Notes: generated from the letters alone by a model not told the origin. DNA of 48,346 nt from Gnetum montanum (GCA_015680685.1 MNCI01000569.1:501521-549866), one strand, 5' to 3'; counted from the first letter of the stretch, positions 1 to 11,413 are shown. Program-made: numbers and translations.

Positions 1-101
1 ATTTTCAAGGGCTCTTAACTTGAACAATTTACAAATGCACTTTTCTCTAAGAAGTTAAATCTATCTTCCACTTTCAATTCTAAGATTATGTGAATTGTAG
101 C

Positions 102-965
102 TAACAAAGTCAATTTTTGTTATGATACAATATTGTATCTACAATATAGTAGCAACAATGTTGTGGTACATGCTACATCATCATTGATACAATGTGTCGG
201 GTGCAACCCAATAAATACCAGCACTTGGGTACACAATTCAAAACTTTTCATTCCATCCTTAGCTAGACTCTTGTAGTTTATTTTCATAGTTTTAGTGATA
301 GAGTGAATGCTTGTAGTGTGCTGTCTAGCAATTGTATGGAGCCTTTATTCGAGTGAAGTGTACTTGGGCATAGTTCATGACTGAAAATAAAGATCGAGAT
401 TGCTTCTCATCATTGCAGAATCCACTTAGTTTACTTGTTTTACTTAGTTTAATTTTTCTGCTTTTTTAGTTAATCATTTCCATTTCCAAGTACTTTACTT
501 TACTTGTTCATTAGTAAAGTGGAATGAGTGCAATTGGTTTTGAGCATTTAAGTGTAATCATTTGGTATTCTTAGTAGTGTTATTACCTAGTTCGTTTAGT
601 AGCATAACACTTGGTAACCCAATAATGATTACATGAGCCCAAGATGTGTAGAGTAAGCCAGGACTGGATGCTCATCGCTATAGGCTAGTGTAGATTTCCA
701 TTACAGTCATTACTTAGATTTAGATTTCTATTCTCAATTTTTATTATGTTTGTAACTAGGTGTATTAAGGTCCTAACAACATCACTTAACATATGACTCA
801 CTATGAGTTAAACCTTAGTCTTCACTATCTGCAAGTGGGAAGATAGTGATCATGAACTTAATATTAAACCTTAGCATAATAACATTATCTATTCGTGGAT
901 TACAATTTGGTTGCCCATGAGCACTTGTGAATTGTATGATAGAGTGTTGGATACTCCATCGCTCA
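102..965 (+). repeat. 5' LTR of outer element
   Basis: It matches 27098-27971 along its length with scattered substitutions and small indels. The start is placed by aligning TAACAAAG here with TGATAAAG of the 3' LTR, so the terminal TG has become TA. The end is the CA at 964-965, just before the primer site. It holds a perfect 16-bp palindrome at 124-139. Confidence 0.8.
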
Positions 966-969
966 TTAT

Positions 970-987
970 TGGTGCCGTTGTTGGGGA
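970..987 (+). promoter_or_regulatory. Primer binding site of outer element
   Basis: TGGTGCCGTTGTTGGGGA lies 4 bases after the 5' LTR. It is a C-to-T decayed version of the TGGCGCCGTTGCCGGGGA type used by Athila-related plant gypsy elements. The third element has a closer copy at 42970. The primer tRNA was not verified. Confidence 0.7.
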
Positions 988-1111
988 TGTGTCAATGTGT
1001 GCTAAGTAATTGATCTTACAAAGTTCATTATATCAAGAACCATAAAGTTAATCTTTCTAATTTTTAAATAATCATAATAACACATACTTAACCAAGCATC
1101 ACACTTATAAC

Positions 1112-2226
1112 ATGGCTTCAACTAAGAAAAAACTATCACCTACCAAAGAAATATAGAGGGGTAATGATAAAATAAATAACAATGAAGACTAGAGTATTCC
1201 TATGCAAGCAAGAATCTCATATGCTCACAATGACCCTTACTACCCTAATTTCACATTCATCTTCCTCCAAAATGGGCAAATAAGATGGAGAGACCTACAA
1301 GGCAACATTGTTTTGCCTCCAGAGCATTTAGCACTCATCATGCTTCAAACAACTCTAAGGAGAATGAATCTGAATCATGTGCAAGAAGGGTATCATAGAC
1401 TAAACACATGACAAGTCCCTATAAACCCATAGAGGCACAAGTGTAGAGAGATGTTGCCATGAAAACCAAACATGAGCATAATAAGGAAAAGTAGGTTAAC
1501 TCTCCTATTGTCCTAGAGGAACATCAAGGGTGATGTCTTTACAGTAGAGAAACTCCACTAGGAAAATGAAGTTCATTCTCAAACACCAATCATTCAGCTA
1601 GAAGAACCTATCAAGGTGCAAGTACATTTAGCCCTAGTAGAGACACCAAGAAGAGAAGCGAAATACTCTAAGTATAAAAAGGACTCAATGCCAAGAGTTC
1701 TTGCTAGATCACAAAAGATGAACTCTAGAGTCATAGAAGAAGAACTAGCTAACATCGTTCTCCCACTGCTTCATCTTCATCCTCATGATCGTCACTGGAC
1801 TCTAATAGAAGGAAACAAAGGTATTGAAACCATAACAAGGATAGACGTTGGACTCATGATAGACATGACTATCACCCAAGACACCTTAATGAAGAAGATG
1901 AAGAGCATGAACCAAGAAGGAACAATGATAGATAGGAAGAATGAGAGAGACATGAGTATCAAAGGAGGCATCACTACAATCTAGCATACAAACCCTATGA
2001 TCATGAAGAATCCCTATTGGCTACTCANTTAAGTTGTTCCCTTAGACACTCATCAAGGAGGCAAAAAGCTGGTATAGATTGTTAGAACCTAAATTAATTG
2101 AAGGTGGAGTACCATGCTTAAACTTTTTAATGATAAATACCAAACCTACTTCTAAGTGTTCAATCTTATGAAGCAGATCTAGGGTTGGAAGGAAGAGAAC
2201 CATAAATCCCTTGATGAAGCAAGGGG
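1112..2226 (+). pseudogene. Outer element gag, N-terminal part (interrupted)
   Basis: The ATG at 1112 opens a short basic leader that parallels the leader at 43109 of the third element, then reaches a stop. The next open piece (1202-1411) contains a segment around 'RWRDLQGNIVLPP' that closely matches 43280-43320 of the third element, which fixes its identity. From 1616 to about 1984 there is a charged, repetitive segment corresponding to the Ser/Arg/His-rich linker of the sister gag. Frames are broken by several nonsense codons and indels. The gag core is then cut at 2226 by the inner element and resumes at 19860. Gag would form the particle shell. This copy cannot make a full protein. An undetermined base (n) lies near 2029. 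Confidence 0.72.
2222..2226. repeat. Target-site duplication of inner element, left copy
   Basis: AGGGG directly precedes the 5' LTR at 2227 and is repeated at 19855-19859 directly after the 3' LTR. A 5-bp duplication is usual for Ty3/gypsy integration. Confidence 0.9.
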
Positions 2227-2889
2227 TGAAACACCGTGGAAATTGCAAAGTCGGCCTCAGGTGAAGATTTGCGATTCAGACGAAAGTACATGACAGAATT
2301 CCAGAAGGAAGAACAAGGCAAAGTAAGACAAAGAGGCACGCAGCATCAAGTCTTCGAGTTCCTTTGCAAATTTCTAATCTTACTATGTTTTCTGTCTTTA
2401 CGCTATATTATGCAACACAGCGTAATGACGCTTAGCGTAGTTCTGCTTAACATAGTCTGATGTTGGAAGGTGGCTTACTCCAGCAGATTTGGTGAAACTT
2501 AAAGCCTAAGTAGTGTAATATGCGACTCCTTGCGTATTCCGCTAAGTCTTTTGTCCAGGGGTGGATTTACGCTCTCTTATGCAAGGCAGCGTAATGAGCT
2601 TCGAAAAAGTCAAAGAGGGTCCAGAGGAAGTGCAATAGATCAACTATTTTCTCTTTTTGTGCAGGTTGATCATCTTACGCCCGTTACGCAACGCAGCGTG
2701 TGTTAGCGTAAGTCATCATCAAGTTAATCATTGCTTACGCTTCACTACGCTCCGCGGCTTAAAAGAGCGTAAAACAGCTTGAATCCATTGTTTTCATGCT
2801 TTGTTACGCTCTTGCACGCGACGTAATGCGTATGAGCATAAGATAGCCTAAAATCAGCTGAGACATGCCCGACGTACATTTGTTATTCA

Positions 2890-2923
2890 TACGCACAATA
2901 CGCAAATGGGCGTATTGTGCGTA
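2890..2923. promoter_or_regulatory. Perfect hairpin in inner 5' LTR, upstream of TATA box
   Basis: Arms TACGCACAATACGC and GCGTATTGTGCGTA are exact reverse complements of 14 bp separated by AAATGG. The 3' LTR keeps the structure near 18950-18980 with a mismatch. It lies about 100 bp upstream of the TATA box, so it could be a dimeric factor site or an RNA hairpin; the role is not known. Confidence 0.6.
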
Positions 2924-3022
2924 ATCATGAATTTCAACACAAAGATGGTCAAGTCAACGATGTTTTGAAAGGTTTGAAACACGTGTCATCACGGCCATGC
3001 CTTGTCCACATGTTGTCAAACT

Positions 3023-3030
3023 TATAAATA
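3023..3030 (+). promoter_or_regulatory. TATA box of inner 5' LTR
   Basis: TATAAATA in the middle of the LTR, conserved at 19082-19089 in the 3' LTR. It is the likely core promoter for the genomic RNA, and would put the U3/R border shortly after. Confidence 0.65.
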
Positions 3031-3803
3031 CTTCAGTTGACAGAGACACAAAAAAAAAGAGGGACAACACAGAGAAACAGAAAGAGCAGCATTTTGGCAA
3101 CTTTTGACAACATCACCTTCTAGCAGAGACAAAGAATATTTTGCTTGAGCATTGGCAGCAGGAATGATTGGTCCTTTGGCGAAGTCACAACTCTCTCCAT
3201 CGGTGATCATTGGCAGTTTCGAGCAGAGACTACCTAAGGCAAAAGGAGCAGATCAGAGATCGAGAGATCAGCTGGCACGGTTTGCGAGCTCTATTGATTA
3301 GAAGCAGTTGATCGATAGACGTCAGAACTTGACCTTCCTTGCATCCCATCTCTAGCCTACGAGGTAGATCGAACTCCATTCTGTACTTCTGCTTGGACAG
3401 TTTCTTGTTATTTTGTGTTTGTTTCGCACAAGATAATCGAGGTCTCCCCAGTGTAACTTGATATACAAAATATTCGTTTTGTCGGGTCAAAGCATAGATC
3501 TTGAAATTACGTGTTTCTCTCGTTTCTGATTCCTTTTGTCGTGTTAACGTCGTCATTATTATCGTTTATCTACATCGTTTTTCTCTCATTTCGCGACTCG
3601 TCGAATCAAATTGTTCCACGAAATATTCATAATCTCCATCGATTTACTGATTTAGTAAGTCCCTGTCTGATCGACAAGACCATTCAGGGCACTGCGGATT
3701 CGTTTTCTCCAGCACAGCCCTCGCATGGATCCGTGGTTAAGACTGTGTACATGGATTTTTTTTGGTATTCTAGCTGCCGACATTTTCCGTCGTTACAGTT
3801 TTC

Positions 3804-3821
3804 TGGCGCTAGAAGGAGGGC
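3804..3821 (+). promoter_or_regulatory. Candidate primer binding site of inner element
   Basis: TGGCGCTAGAAGGAGGGC starts 6 bases after the LTR end. TGG at the 5' side fits pairing with the CCA end of a tRNA. The tRNA was not identified by reading. The following 3822-4040 is an untranslated leader without a recognisable gene. Confidence 0.55.
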
Positions 3822-4040
3822 CAGGCTCCGATCCGTATTTTTTCGGGTAGCCTTGTTAGCGATTTATACCCAAAACCGTAAACGTAATACCTCTAGGGAA
3901 ATTTACGGCAAATCGTGTGGTGTAGATCGGTCACAGGAACGATTCCTTTGAAATCCTACAGGGTAGAAAGCTTATTCGCGTTCTTTTTGCCACCCATCTT
4001 TTAGATCCAGTCGTTTATTGTCAATTAATCTACTTGACCA

Positions 4041-7000
4041 ATGGATTCAATTTACACAACCACAACCGCCATGGTCGCCGCTGATTTGGGTGCCACATCT
4101 GTGAACCCCATCGCCACCACCGGACCCGCTTCTGGTGTTGTAGAACCTCAAGGACCGTCACGTCGGTCATTGAGACTGTAGGGAAAAGACCCCGTATTTA
4201 TCGTCGTGACCCCTAAGGAATACAACTTCATCTGCGTTAAGATCCAGGCGAAGCTTGCCCTTAGCCGAGCCGAAATCGAGGCGAAACCAAATTTCGAGAT
4301 GATCCATCGAGGAGGTCAGGATTTCACTCCAATAGCCTATGACATCATCCCTTTAACAGACCATCACCATGAAATTATAACACAGTTGGTCATGGCTAAG
4401 AGTTAGGCTACCAGGGCTATGTTGGAACCCCAGAATAGGGAGGAAGAGGATGATGAGTTTGCGGCCCATTTTGAGCATTCATATCACACTCTAAGCCCCC
4501 ATACCTACGTCAATCCTTCATTCCCTCTCAACGGAGAAGTGGCCCCTCTTAATCCCACCATGACCACACAGACGCACATCCCTGTCATTCCGCAAGCCAC
4601 TACGCAGTCATCCGTCCTACAAGTGCAAACACCCCAAAATAACATGGGGGCAGTCTCGTCACCGCGCATAATCAACATCCCATCGGTGGTCCCAGCAACC
4701 ACCACACCTCATTTCATCTCTCAGATCCAACCCCATGCCATATCCACAACTCGCCCAGTGTAGACTTTATCACTTTCGCCCCCTCCAACCCAGCAAATCG
4801 CCACTTTCGTTCAGCCACAGACATCCGTCCAACAGCCCACCGTGAGTCAGTGGAACATCCCCGTGGCATCACATAACCAGTCTGCGGTACATGGTGTGCA
4901 ACCCTCGGTTGCACCCGCAATGTATGTTCCACAAATGGTCCCGCAATATCCCTATCCTTATCCTACGCAGCCGGCGGCGGCTAACCTCTCTTCTCAAACT
5001 GGTGGGTGGTGGTCCTCACAGGCCCCCCTGTCTGTAGGGATCCCTGCCCCACCATCCGCTGGCCAGATAATTCTGCCGTTTCCACTCCCCGACACCACTC
5101 CCCCAGTTCAACCCCCTATGCCTTCTGCACAGACATCTTCATCGACAGGCTTAGACCAGGCCTTCTTGCTCATTCAGACCCTCACTGAGGAGGTTAGGCG
5201 TCTTAAGGTCGCTGGCTTAGAAACTATACAGATCATGGACTTTTACCAAGATGATCCTATTAGTTCAGCGGTCCCCATGCTGTCGTTGCCATCGGGGATG
5301 TCCTTGCCTCATTTTACCAAGTATAATGGGGAGGGGGATCCTAACGCTCACTTGGTCACCTTTAGATCTGAATCCTTGTTGTTGCAATAGTGGCCTCACA
5401 CGATTATCCACATCTTTGCTATGTCTTTGACAGGGAAAGCTCTAGATTGGTATCGAGCCCTCTCACGCTCTTCCATTTCAACCTTGGAAGAGCTTCTGAC
5501 ACAGTTCGTAACTCACTTTAAATACAACTTAAAGCCGAAAGTCACGCTAGATCAACTCATGGAAGTGAAACAAGACCCGCTCGAACCAGTCCAGAAGTTC
5601 ATGCAGCGTTGGAGTGCTACTTTAAATGAAATCCGTGAGCCAATAGCGGAGCCACACTTACTGGCCATCTTCAAAGGAGCAGTCAATGACTTTATCAAGT
5701 CAAAGCTATATTATCTTTTCCCTAACTCCCTACATCAGGTCTTCGCCCAAACTAAAAGCATCCAGGATGCTGCGGAGGCCAGCAAAGACCCAGCGTATGT
5801 CACCTACAAGAACGCTCACAACAAAGGTAAGGACAAAGGTAAAGCGACGACAACGACAATGGCTGTGCTGGCTGAGGGCACAAAGAACAAGAACAAGAAG
5901 GCACCTATAGCGCCTCTTGAGACCACGGCCAACGTGGGCAGCACTAGCCAAGACACAGTTGCCCCTGAAGGGCCCCCCTAGCCAAAACCAAACTTTGAGC
6001 ATAAAGATCGCTCAAAGTATACAGCCCTGCCTGTAAAACACTCAGAACTGTTCAAACAATTGTTAGGGGTAGGATACATTCAACCCAAAAGGGTATCCAA
6101 AGAAGCTCTGAAGCATCACAGACGCCATTGTGAACTGCTGAAGAACCCTTCTTTAGCCCTACCTAACGAACCACTAGTTCCGAGATCTTTCAGGCTGGAC
6201 CGTTTCTGTGACTACCACCAATTGTGTGGTCACGACATAGATTACTACTGGGCGTTCAAGGACGACATTCAATGCATGATCGACGATGGTCATTTGAAAC
6301 TAGATGGTAGTAGTCCAACGCGTCCGGAAAACCAAGCGTTGCATGTGTATAAGGATCTGTTGAACGCAAATGATGCACCTTACACAATCAACGTGGTGAG
6401 TACGGACGGTGAGAGGAAAGTACCACCCAAACAACCTTTTGTTTTGCGTGTACCTACCAGCTCACCAAGGGGAGCAAACCTTTCATTGATAGCTAGTGGT
6501 CTCTCAAGGCCACCCTTCATCATTCAGGCACCTTCTCAGAATGCCACTCAGCCACGCAGTAACAGCAAAGCCGTGGCCTCATACACGCCCACGCCTAGTA
6601 CGCCTTTCATTCTCAGAGCACCAAAACCACCGGCTGCTCCTCTCACGCAGGGGCAGGCCTCTAACCAAAGCCGCCAACCATCACCTGACAAACGAAAGGG
6701 AGAGGACACATCTGTTAATGCTACAAAAGACCACTTTATGCTCGCCTTCCCTAAGCCTAGGCCCCTGGCCTCTGTGCCTTTGCTTGTATCTCAGAGGTAG
6801 GATAAAGGTGCAGAAACGCAGCCACCCCCTCTCGGCATGAAAAAGAGCAACCCCCCGACTGACACCATTCCACCTCGGGAGATTTGTCTCTTGGGACGAA
6901 TGGAGGAAGATAATGGGCATAAACAACCTAGTTGAGAGAAGGATCTCCTCAAAGCGTTTAAGCAGGTCAAACGGGCTATGAAACAAAAAAATACAACACT

Positions 7001-7832
7001 GAGCCTCTATGACCTGCTCATGACATCCCAAGAACACCGTGAGGCTATGGTCCGCATGCTGACGTCCATACCTATGGATGAAAGCTTACCAGCGGAGGAG
7101 GAAGCGATACACGCTGTCATGTTTCCTTCTGAAGCTGAGCGACCTAAGCCTACCTCGCTGACCTTTCATGATGAGTCCATCAAAGATGATCCCAGGAAAG
7201 GTCAGGTGACAACTGAACCCATGTTCATCACCATTCGGGTCGGTCAGTACCTGATGCAAAGGGTATACGTGGATGACGACGCAGTTACAAATGTCGTCCC
7301 TTATCTCATCGTGGATAGGTTGGGTCTGGTTGACCAGATCATTCCCACAACGACAACATACGTAAAGTCGTTCAATGCAGCAAGGGTTTAGGTCAAGGGG
7401 ACGATGTGTATCGAGTTCGTGGCAAGGGATCAATTCCCAACGGATGCCACATTCCTAGTCATCGAGGAGATGCCTGGGTTCAACTTGATCTTAGGGAGGT
7501 CCTGGTTAGCCCAGCTGAGGGCAGTTTCATCACCGATACATCAGGAAATACACTTACCCTATGCAGGAGGGGAGGTTGTAATACGCGGTGATGAAATCAC
7601 CCCCAGGACTGTCAACAACATTGAAGAAGAACAGGGTTTGGAGATGGAAACATCGGATGATCAAACCCATCCCCGAATCCCTCAACAAACTGAAACCAAT
7701 GATGACAGTCTAGCCTGGGCTAATCTGCCATTTCAGGATGGCAGCATGGAGGAGTCAGACCATAAATCTCTCCGCCCTTACGCAACACCGAATGTAAAGG
7801 CCATTAGGAAACAATTGCGAATTAGTGATTAA
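4041..7832 (+). pseudogene. Inner element gag-protease polyprotein, nonsense-broken
   Basis: One continuous frame of 1,264 codons runs from the ATG at 4041 to the TAA at 7830-7832. It is interrupted by eight in-frame stops (TAG at 4179, 4404, 4761, 5388, 5979, 6798 and 7389; TGA at 6933) and has no frameshift. The N-terminus is Pro/Thr/Gln-rich. A retrotransposon gag core follows at about 5280-5800 (motifs 'KALDWYRAL' and 'EELLTQFVTHF'). A Lys-rich stretch lies near 5810-5910. An aspartic-protease-like domain spans about 7210-7590, with the downstream motif 'LILGRSWL' intact. The protease active site reads VDDDAVTN where Asp-Ser/Thr/Gly-Gly is expected, so the second glycine seems lost by G to A. 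It would supply the particle shell and the processing enzyme. Readthrough to pol could use a splice donor at 7794. Confidence 0.85.
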
Positions 7833-8488
7833 ACCAAATGGCATTTATGCGCATTATCATGTTTTTACCGACTATCATCGTTTCCGTTTAGCAGTTCATT
7901 TTCATCTAATACATATTTATGCTACAGAAATTTTCAATGTTTACGCTCGCCATTCCTTACGCTATTGCATTTTTATTATGTATGCTATTTACGTCTTTTG
8001 ATCACTCTAGTCCAATTACGCAGAAAAATACATTACCATCAATTACGCTTTCCATATTACGCAAAGAGGGCCTGCGACGGCCTTAAGCTAGCCATGGCCC
8101 GCAATGGCCTATAACTAGCCTTGGCCCGCAATGGCCTAAAACTAGTTTCCAGATTACGCAAACTCCCATGATGGCCTGTGATGGCCTAAAACTAGCCATG
8201 GCCCGCAATGGCCTAAAACTAGCTTCCAGATTACGCAAACGCCCATAATGGCCCGCAATGGCCTAAAACTAGTGACGGCCTGCTATGGCCTTAAACTAGC
8301 AATTCCATTCCATCGCAACATAACTTAAGCAAAATCATTAACAACTACGCTTACGCTTTGCAGATGAAAACACAAAAGGCAAAAATCAATAACATTTAAA
8401 ACCGCCAGAAGATCTTATAGCTGGTTTTTTTAGTCATTCACATAATCATTGTTTGACCCCAATCAATAAAACCATGCGTAAACCATAA
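7833..8488. other. Non-coding spacer rich in TTACGC motifs, 3' flank of antisense gene
   Basis: No gene is seen on either strand. TTACGC or GCGTAA occurs about 10 times between 7930 and 8500, the same hexamer that is dense in the LTR. A 233-bp minisatellite (8068-8300) sits inside. On the minus strand this would be the 3' untranslated region and terminator area of the antisense gene. Confidence 0.5.
8068..8300. repeat. Minisatellite with 27-bp and 50-bp units
   Basis: Seven units each end in a variant of ATGGCCTAAAACTAG. Five are short (23-27 bp, core CCATGGCCCGCAATGGCC). Two are 50 bp and carry an extra piece with CCAGATTACGCAAAC. The units are partly self-complementary through the GGCC/CCATGG cores, so the RNA could fold. 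Confidence 0.85.
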
Positions 8489-10172
8489 TTACGCATCTCC
8501 CCTGATGCCACTATCACCTGTATCTCTCAAGTCCGGCTCTAGACCTAATAAATCATCCTCTAGTGGGCCTTCTCTTCGGGAAAGTATTCCTTCATGAGGA
8601 ATTTTCTCTTCATGAGGTTCTTGCTCTAACACCGGCTCCACAGCAGGACGCTCTTCCTCACTACGCCCCTCTTCTTGTACTTGCTCCTCGGCTGGCTCAC
8701 CTTCTCTATCCTCTTCTGGTACCTAGATACGAAGAACATATTAGCAAAACAACACTTGACAACACAACCAGAAAATTCAGATTTAGTCATGATTACACTT
8801 ACTCGCGATGGCCCTGCTTCTGCAGCAAAGGGAAGCTTTTCTAAACCGGCCCATAGACGCTCCATGATTTCATCCTCAGTCAAGTCAGACCACACTCTAT
8901 CTACCAGAGTAACTCCAGCCTTCACTTTCCCTTTCTCCACGCTAGTCCAGCGAGGCGAGTCAGGGAAGAAGGTAGGGACAGTAGTCTCGTCCCCGGGGAG
9001 AGTCACCTCCCTTTTCGGGGACGCACTTACAGTCACCTGCTCTTGAAATTTCTTGAAGGCTTTGGATGCCCCAATGACATCAAGGAAGACCCGCAAGGAT
9101 TGAGCTTCAATGGCAAAATCATGGTAATGCTTACGATAAGCGACGCTTTCTTGCTTATACAAATGCTTGTGGTCCTTTTCCTTCTACCCCCATTCTTGCA
9201 TACTTGCGCAGAAATCCCTCCAGTCTTAGCTTTTTTAAGCTAACAGCTCTATCTGCATCTGCTGCTTTACCAACGCCCGACTGGTTTGCACGCTATTCTT
9301 GATGGCAGTCCAATAACGGAAGTAGTCAATAATAGCAATACGCCAGTCCTCGTCACCCATTTCCGGCGCCTATAGGAACTCGCATCACGACTTTAAGTCT
9401 CCGACCTCTTTGGTCAGAGACTCATTCTTCTTCTCTAACCTCTGCATCCTTTTCCAGAGGTTCTCGTTTACACCTTTACTCTCCCATAAGGAGCAAGTCG
9501 AGCGTAATGCACATTTATGCATCTCCTCATAAATGTGGCATGGTACGACCGACCCATCGGATGGAGGCTCCACTGTGTCCAAATCAATGGGCTCCGTTGG
9601 GTCCCATCAAAGGTGAGCTCCTAACAGCAAACATCATCAATATATATGAAACATTACCACTGCATAATAAAATAAACCTATTATAGCTACAATGTACCAG
9701 CTTCAGGATCGACACACTCGAGGCGCTCAATCATATCATTGACAACGCCTTCCATGAAGGCGAACTTGTTAGGAAAGTCTCTCCACGCTCTGCTCACAAC
9801 GGCGGACGTGGACGTATCCTGTTCTCCTGTAGTGTAATCAAATTAAAAACTCTAATTATTAACAGAACTCTTCAAAGTTTCCAACATGCTCATTACCTCT
9901 ACCGGTAATAGTGGGGAGCCCGCCAACATCTTCTGCCTCCTCCCTCGCTTCACGCACAAGAGTCTGTGCATCGTTTGTCCCACCAGCTGGGACCTCTTCA
10001 CGCACAAGAGTCTGTGCGTCGCTTATCCCAACAGCTGGGGCCTCCTCACGCACAAGCGTTAGTGCGTGGCTCACCCTAACAACTGGGGCCTCTTCTTCTA
10101 AAACTGGGGCCCCTTCCCCACGACTTAGTATCATTGCCCCTGTCTCAAGGGTCAACTACTCCGTAATTTTCT
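8489..10172 (-). other. Antisense gene exons 5-8: repeat, coiled coil and acidic tail
   Basis: Exon 5 encodes three 16-residue repeats built on 'TLVREE' followed by Pro/Ala/Gly. Exon 6 gives a short helical segment. Exon 7 opens after six decayed codons into a coiled coil ('KRMQRLEKKNESLTKEVGDL') and further helical sequence up to 'DRVWSDLTEDEIMERLW'. Exon 8 (78 codons) is strongly acidic, more than a quarter Glu, and ends at TAA 8491-8489. The reading of exon 8 past its intron stays open for its full length, which supports the splice model. No enzyme motif is seen; a scaffold or nucleic-acid-associated role would be a guess. Confidence 0.5.
9951..10094 (-). repeat. Three 48-bp in-frame repeats in antisense exon 5
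   Basis: Copies start near 9951, 9999 and 10047 on the plus strand, each beginning CACGCACAAG. On the minus strand each adds 16 residues. Whole-codon units in the antisense frame support that frame having been coding. Confidence 0.8.
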
Positions 10173-10265
10173 CTGATCATATCATATAATACATTTAATA
10201 CAATTCAAAATGTCTTAAATAAACATTGCGTAGTACAACTTTCAATACATTTCTTCCACGCTTAC

Positions 10266-11315
10266 CAGGCGGAGGCTTACTCTACTGAACTCTGACTTCC
10301 ACAGTTCGTCCTGTACCACTCCCAGGCTCTGCAGAGGCCTTGGTTAAACGAAGCCTTTTGCGCCGAGCTGAAGGTTTCACAATTTCTGTTGCCAAACGTT
10401 TCCCTCGTAAGGCATCGCCAGTGTAAGTGGGCATTATCCCGCCTACGCTATCGGGGCCTCGTATTCGCGACACCGCCAAATCCCTGGTCGTTATTGACAA
10501 AGATTCCCCAATCCCTTCCAGAGGATCCTTCCCACGGGTAGTGTTGAAGATGTGGGTAATCCAACGTCTGGATAGCTAGTCTCGATCTTGCTGCACCCAG
10601 ACCCCATTCCTTTGGATGACCAAGAATTCAGTAAAACGCCGAAGGCAGGCTATGAAGAAGGCGTAATGCACGTTGAAACGAGACTCGAGCTTCTTGCGAA
10701 GCCTGATCATCTCAGTGCGTAGTCCCTCAACAAAATAGCTTGCCCAGTTGAACTGGGTCCCTTCTTCCAGAACCTCCCACATAATACGGGTCTGCTCTAC
10801 AGAAAAGAACCTCCCCTGTGAGAGCGTTTTGGGGAAAGCCCGGGCCCGAAAAAGGGGATAAACTGTCTTGGTGATTTCTAGTTAGATTCTTTCACAAGGG
10901 ATCCCTTTAGTCTCCTTCTTGACCCCTACTCACTCCTCTAGCCACTCTTGATAGGAGAGACTCCTCTTCGCCTTTTCCTCTATGGGAAGGCCGTCAGAGG
11001 GGATGCCAAAAAGGTCTGCGAAGAGCTGAGCATCAATGTCAAAATTTACACGTACATGATGCACGCGCATGCAGAAACGCTCCGCCTTTTCGCTGAAGGA
11101 GTTGACCAGGGTTAACATTTCACTAGCAGGGATATCGAGGGTTGCGGCTAAAAATAAATGCATTAACCTCGCTTCTCGTATCTTGGTGACCACCGCAATT
11201 GGGGCCGCTGCATGGCCAAGCTAGTGTTGTGCATCCTTGATGTCGCTGTAGCGGAAGAGGACGGTATTCGCCTCGCGGCCGGAAATTGTAAGGGTAATCT
11301 CTCGAGATTCCCTAA
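10266..11315 (-). other. Antisense gene exon 4: plant-transposon-protein-like region
   Basis: This 1,050-bp exon is the largest and has five nonsense codons. It contains 'VNFDIDAQLFADLFGIPSDG', a pattern (hydrophobic strand, FS/FD, then L-G-I-P) seen in the 'putative plant transposon protein' family found in many plant retroelements. About 140 codons on comes 'FNWASYFVEGLRTEMIRLRK', an Asn-Trp-Ala helical segment in the same order as that family. The end is basic (RRKRLRLTK), perhaps a nuclear localisation signal. The outer element's sense extra ORF has matching elements in the same order (around 24560-24630 and 24810-24920). Recognition is by pattern and needs a profile search. Confidence 0.4.
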
Positions 11316-11413
11316 CTGAACAATGTAAGACACAGGTCAAACAAAAACATTATTACGCGACATTCACAATTCACAATTACACCACACAACAATAAAATAC
11401 GTAGCAGTTTTAC

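Larger units (their letters stand above)
2227..3797 (+). repeat. 5' LTR of inner element
   Basis: It begins TGAAACACCG and ends TTACA. It is collinear with 18286-19854 with no large indel. It carries a TATA box at 3023-3030 and a 14-bp-arm hairpin at 2890-2923. The hexamer TTACGC or its complement occurs 11 times between about 2398 and 2924. Several short open frames inside it are not supported as genes. Confidence 0.93.

Noticed and set aside
97-101. GTAGC as target duplication of the outer element
   Set aside because: The bases after the 3' LTR (27972-27976, TCAAT) do not match; ends may have shifted or decayed.
1792-2248. Minus-strand frames over the outer gag
   Set aside because: They are shadows of the sense gag remnant and one crosses the inner element's insertion point.
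3230-3556. 108-codon minus-strand frame in the inner LTR, repeated at 19287-19613
   Set aside because: Present twice only because both LTRs carry it; composition is not protein-like and it overlaps the transcript start region.
3511-3951. 146-codon open frame across the inner LTR end
   Set aside because: It crosses the LTR border, primer site and leader, and has no protein family feature.
8068-8300. Regularly spaced repeats as a possible CRISPR array
   Set aside because: Units are contiguous and of mixed length with no unique spacers, and the context is a plant retrotransposon.
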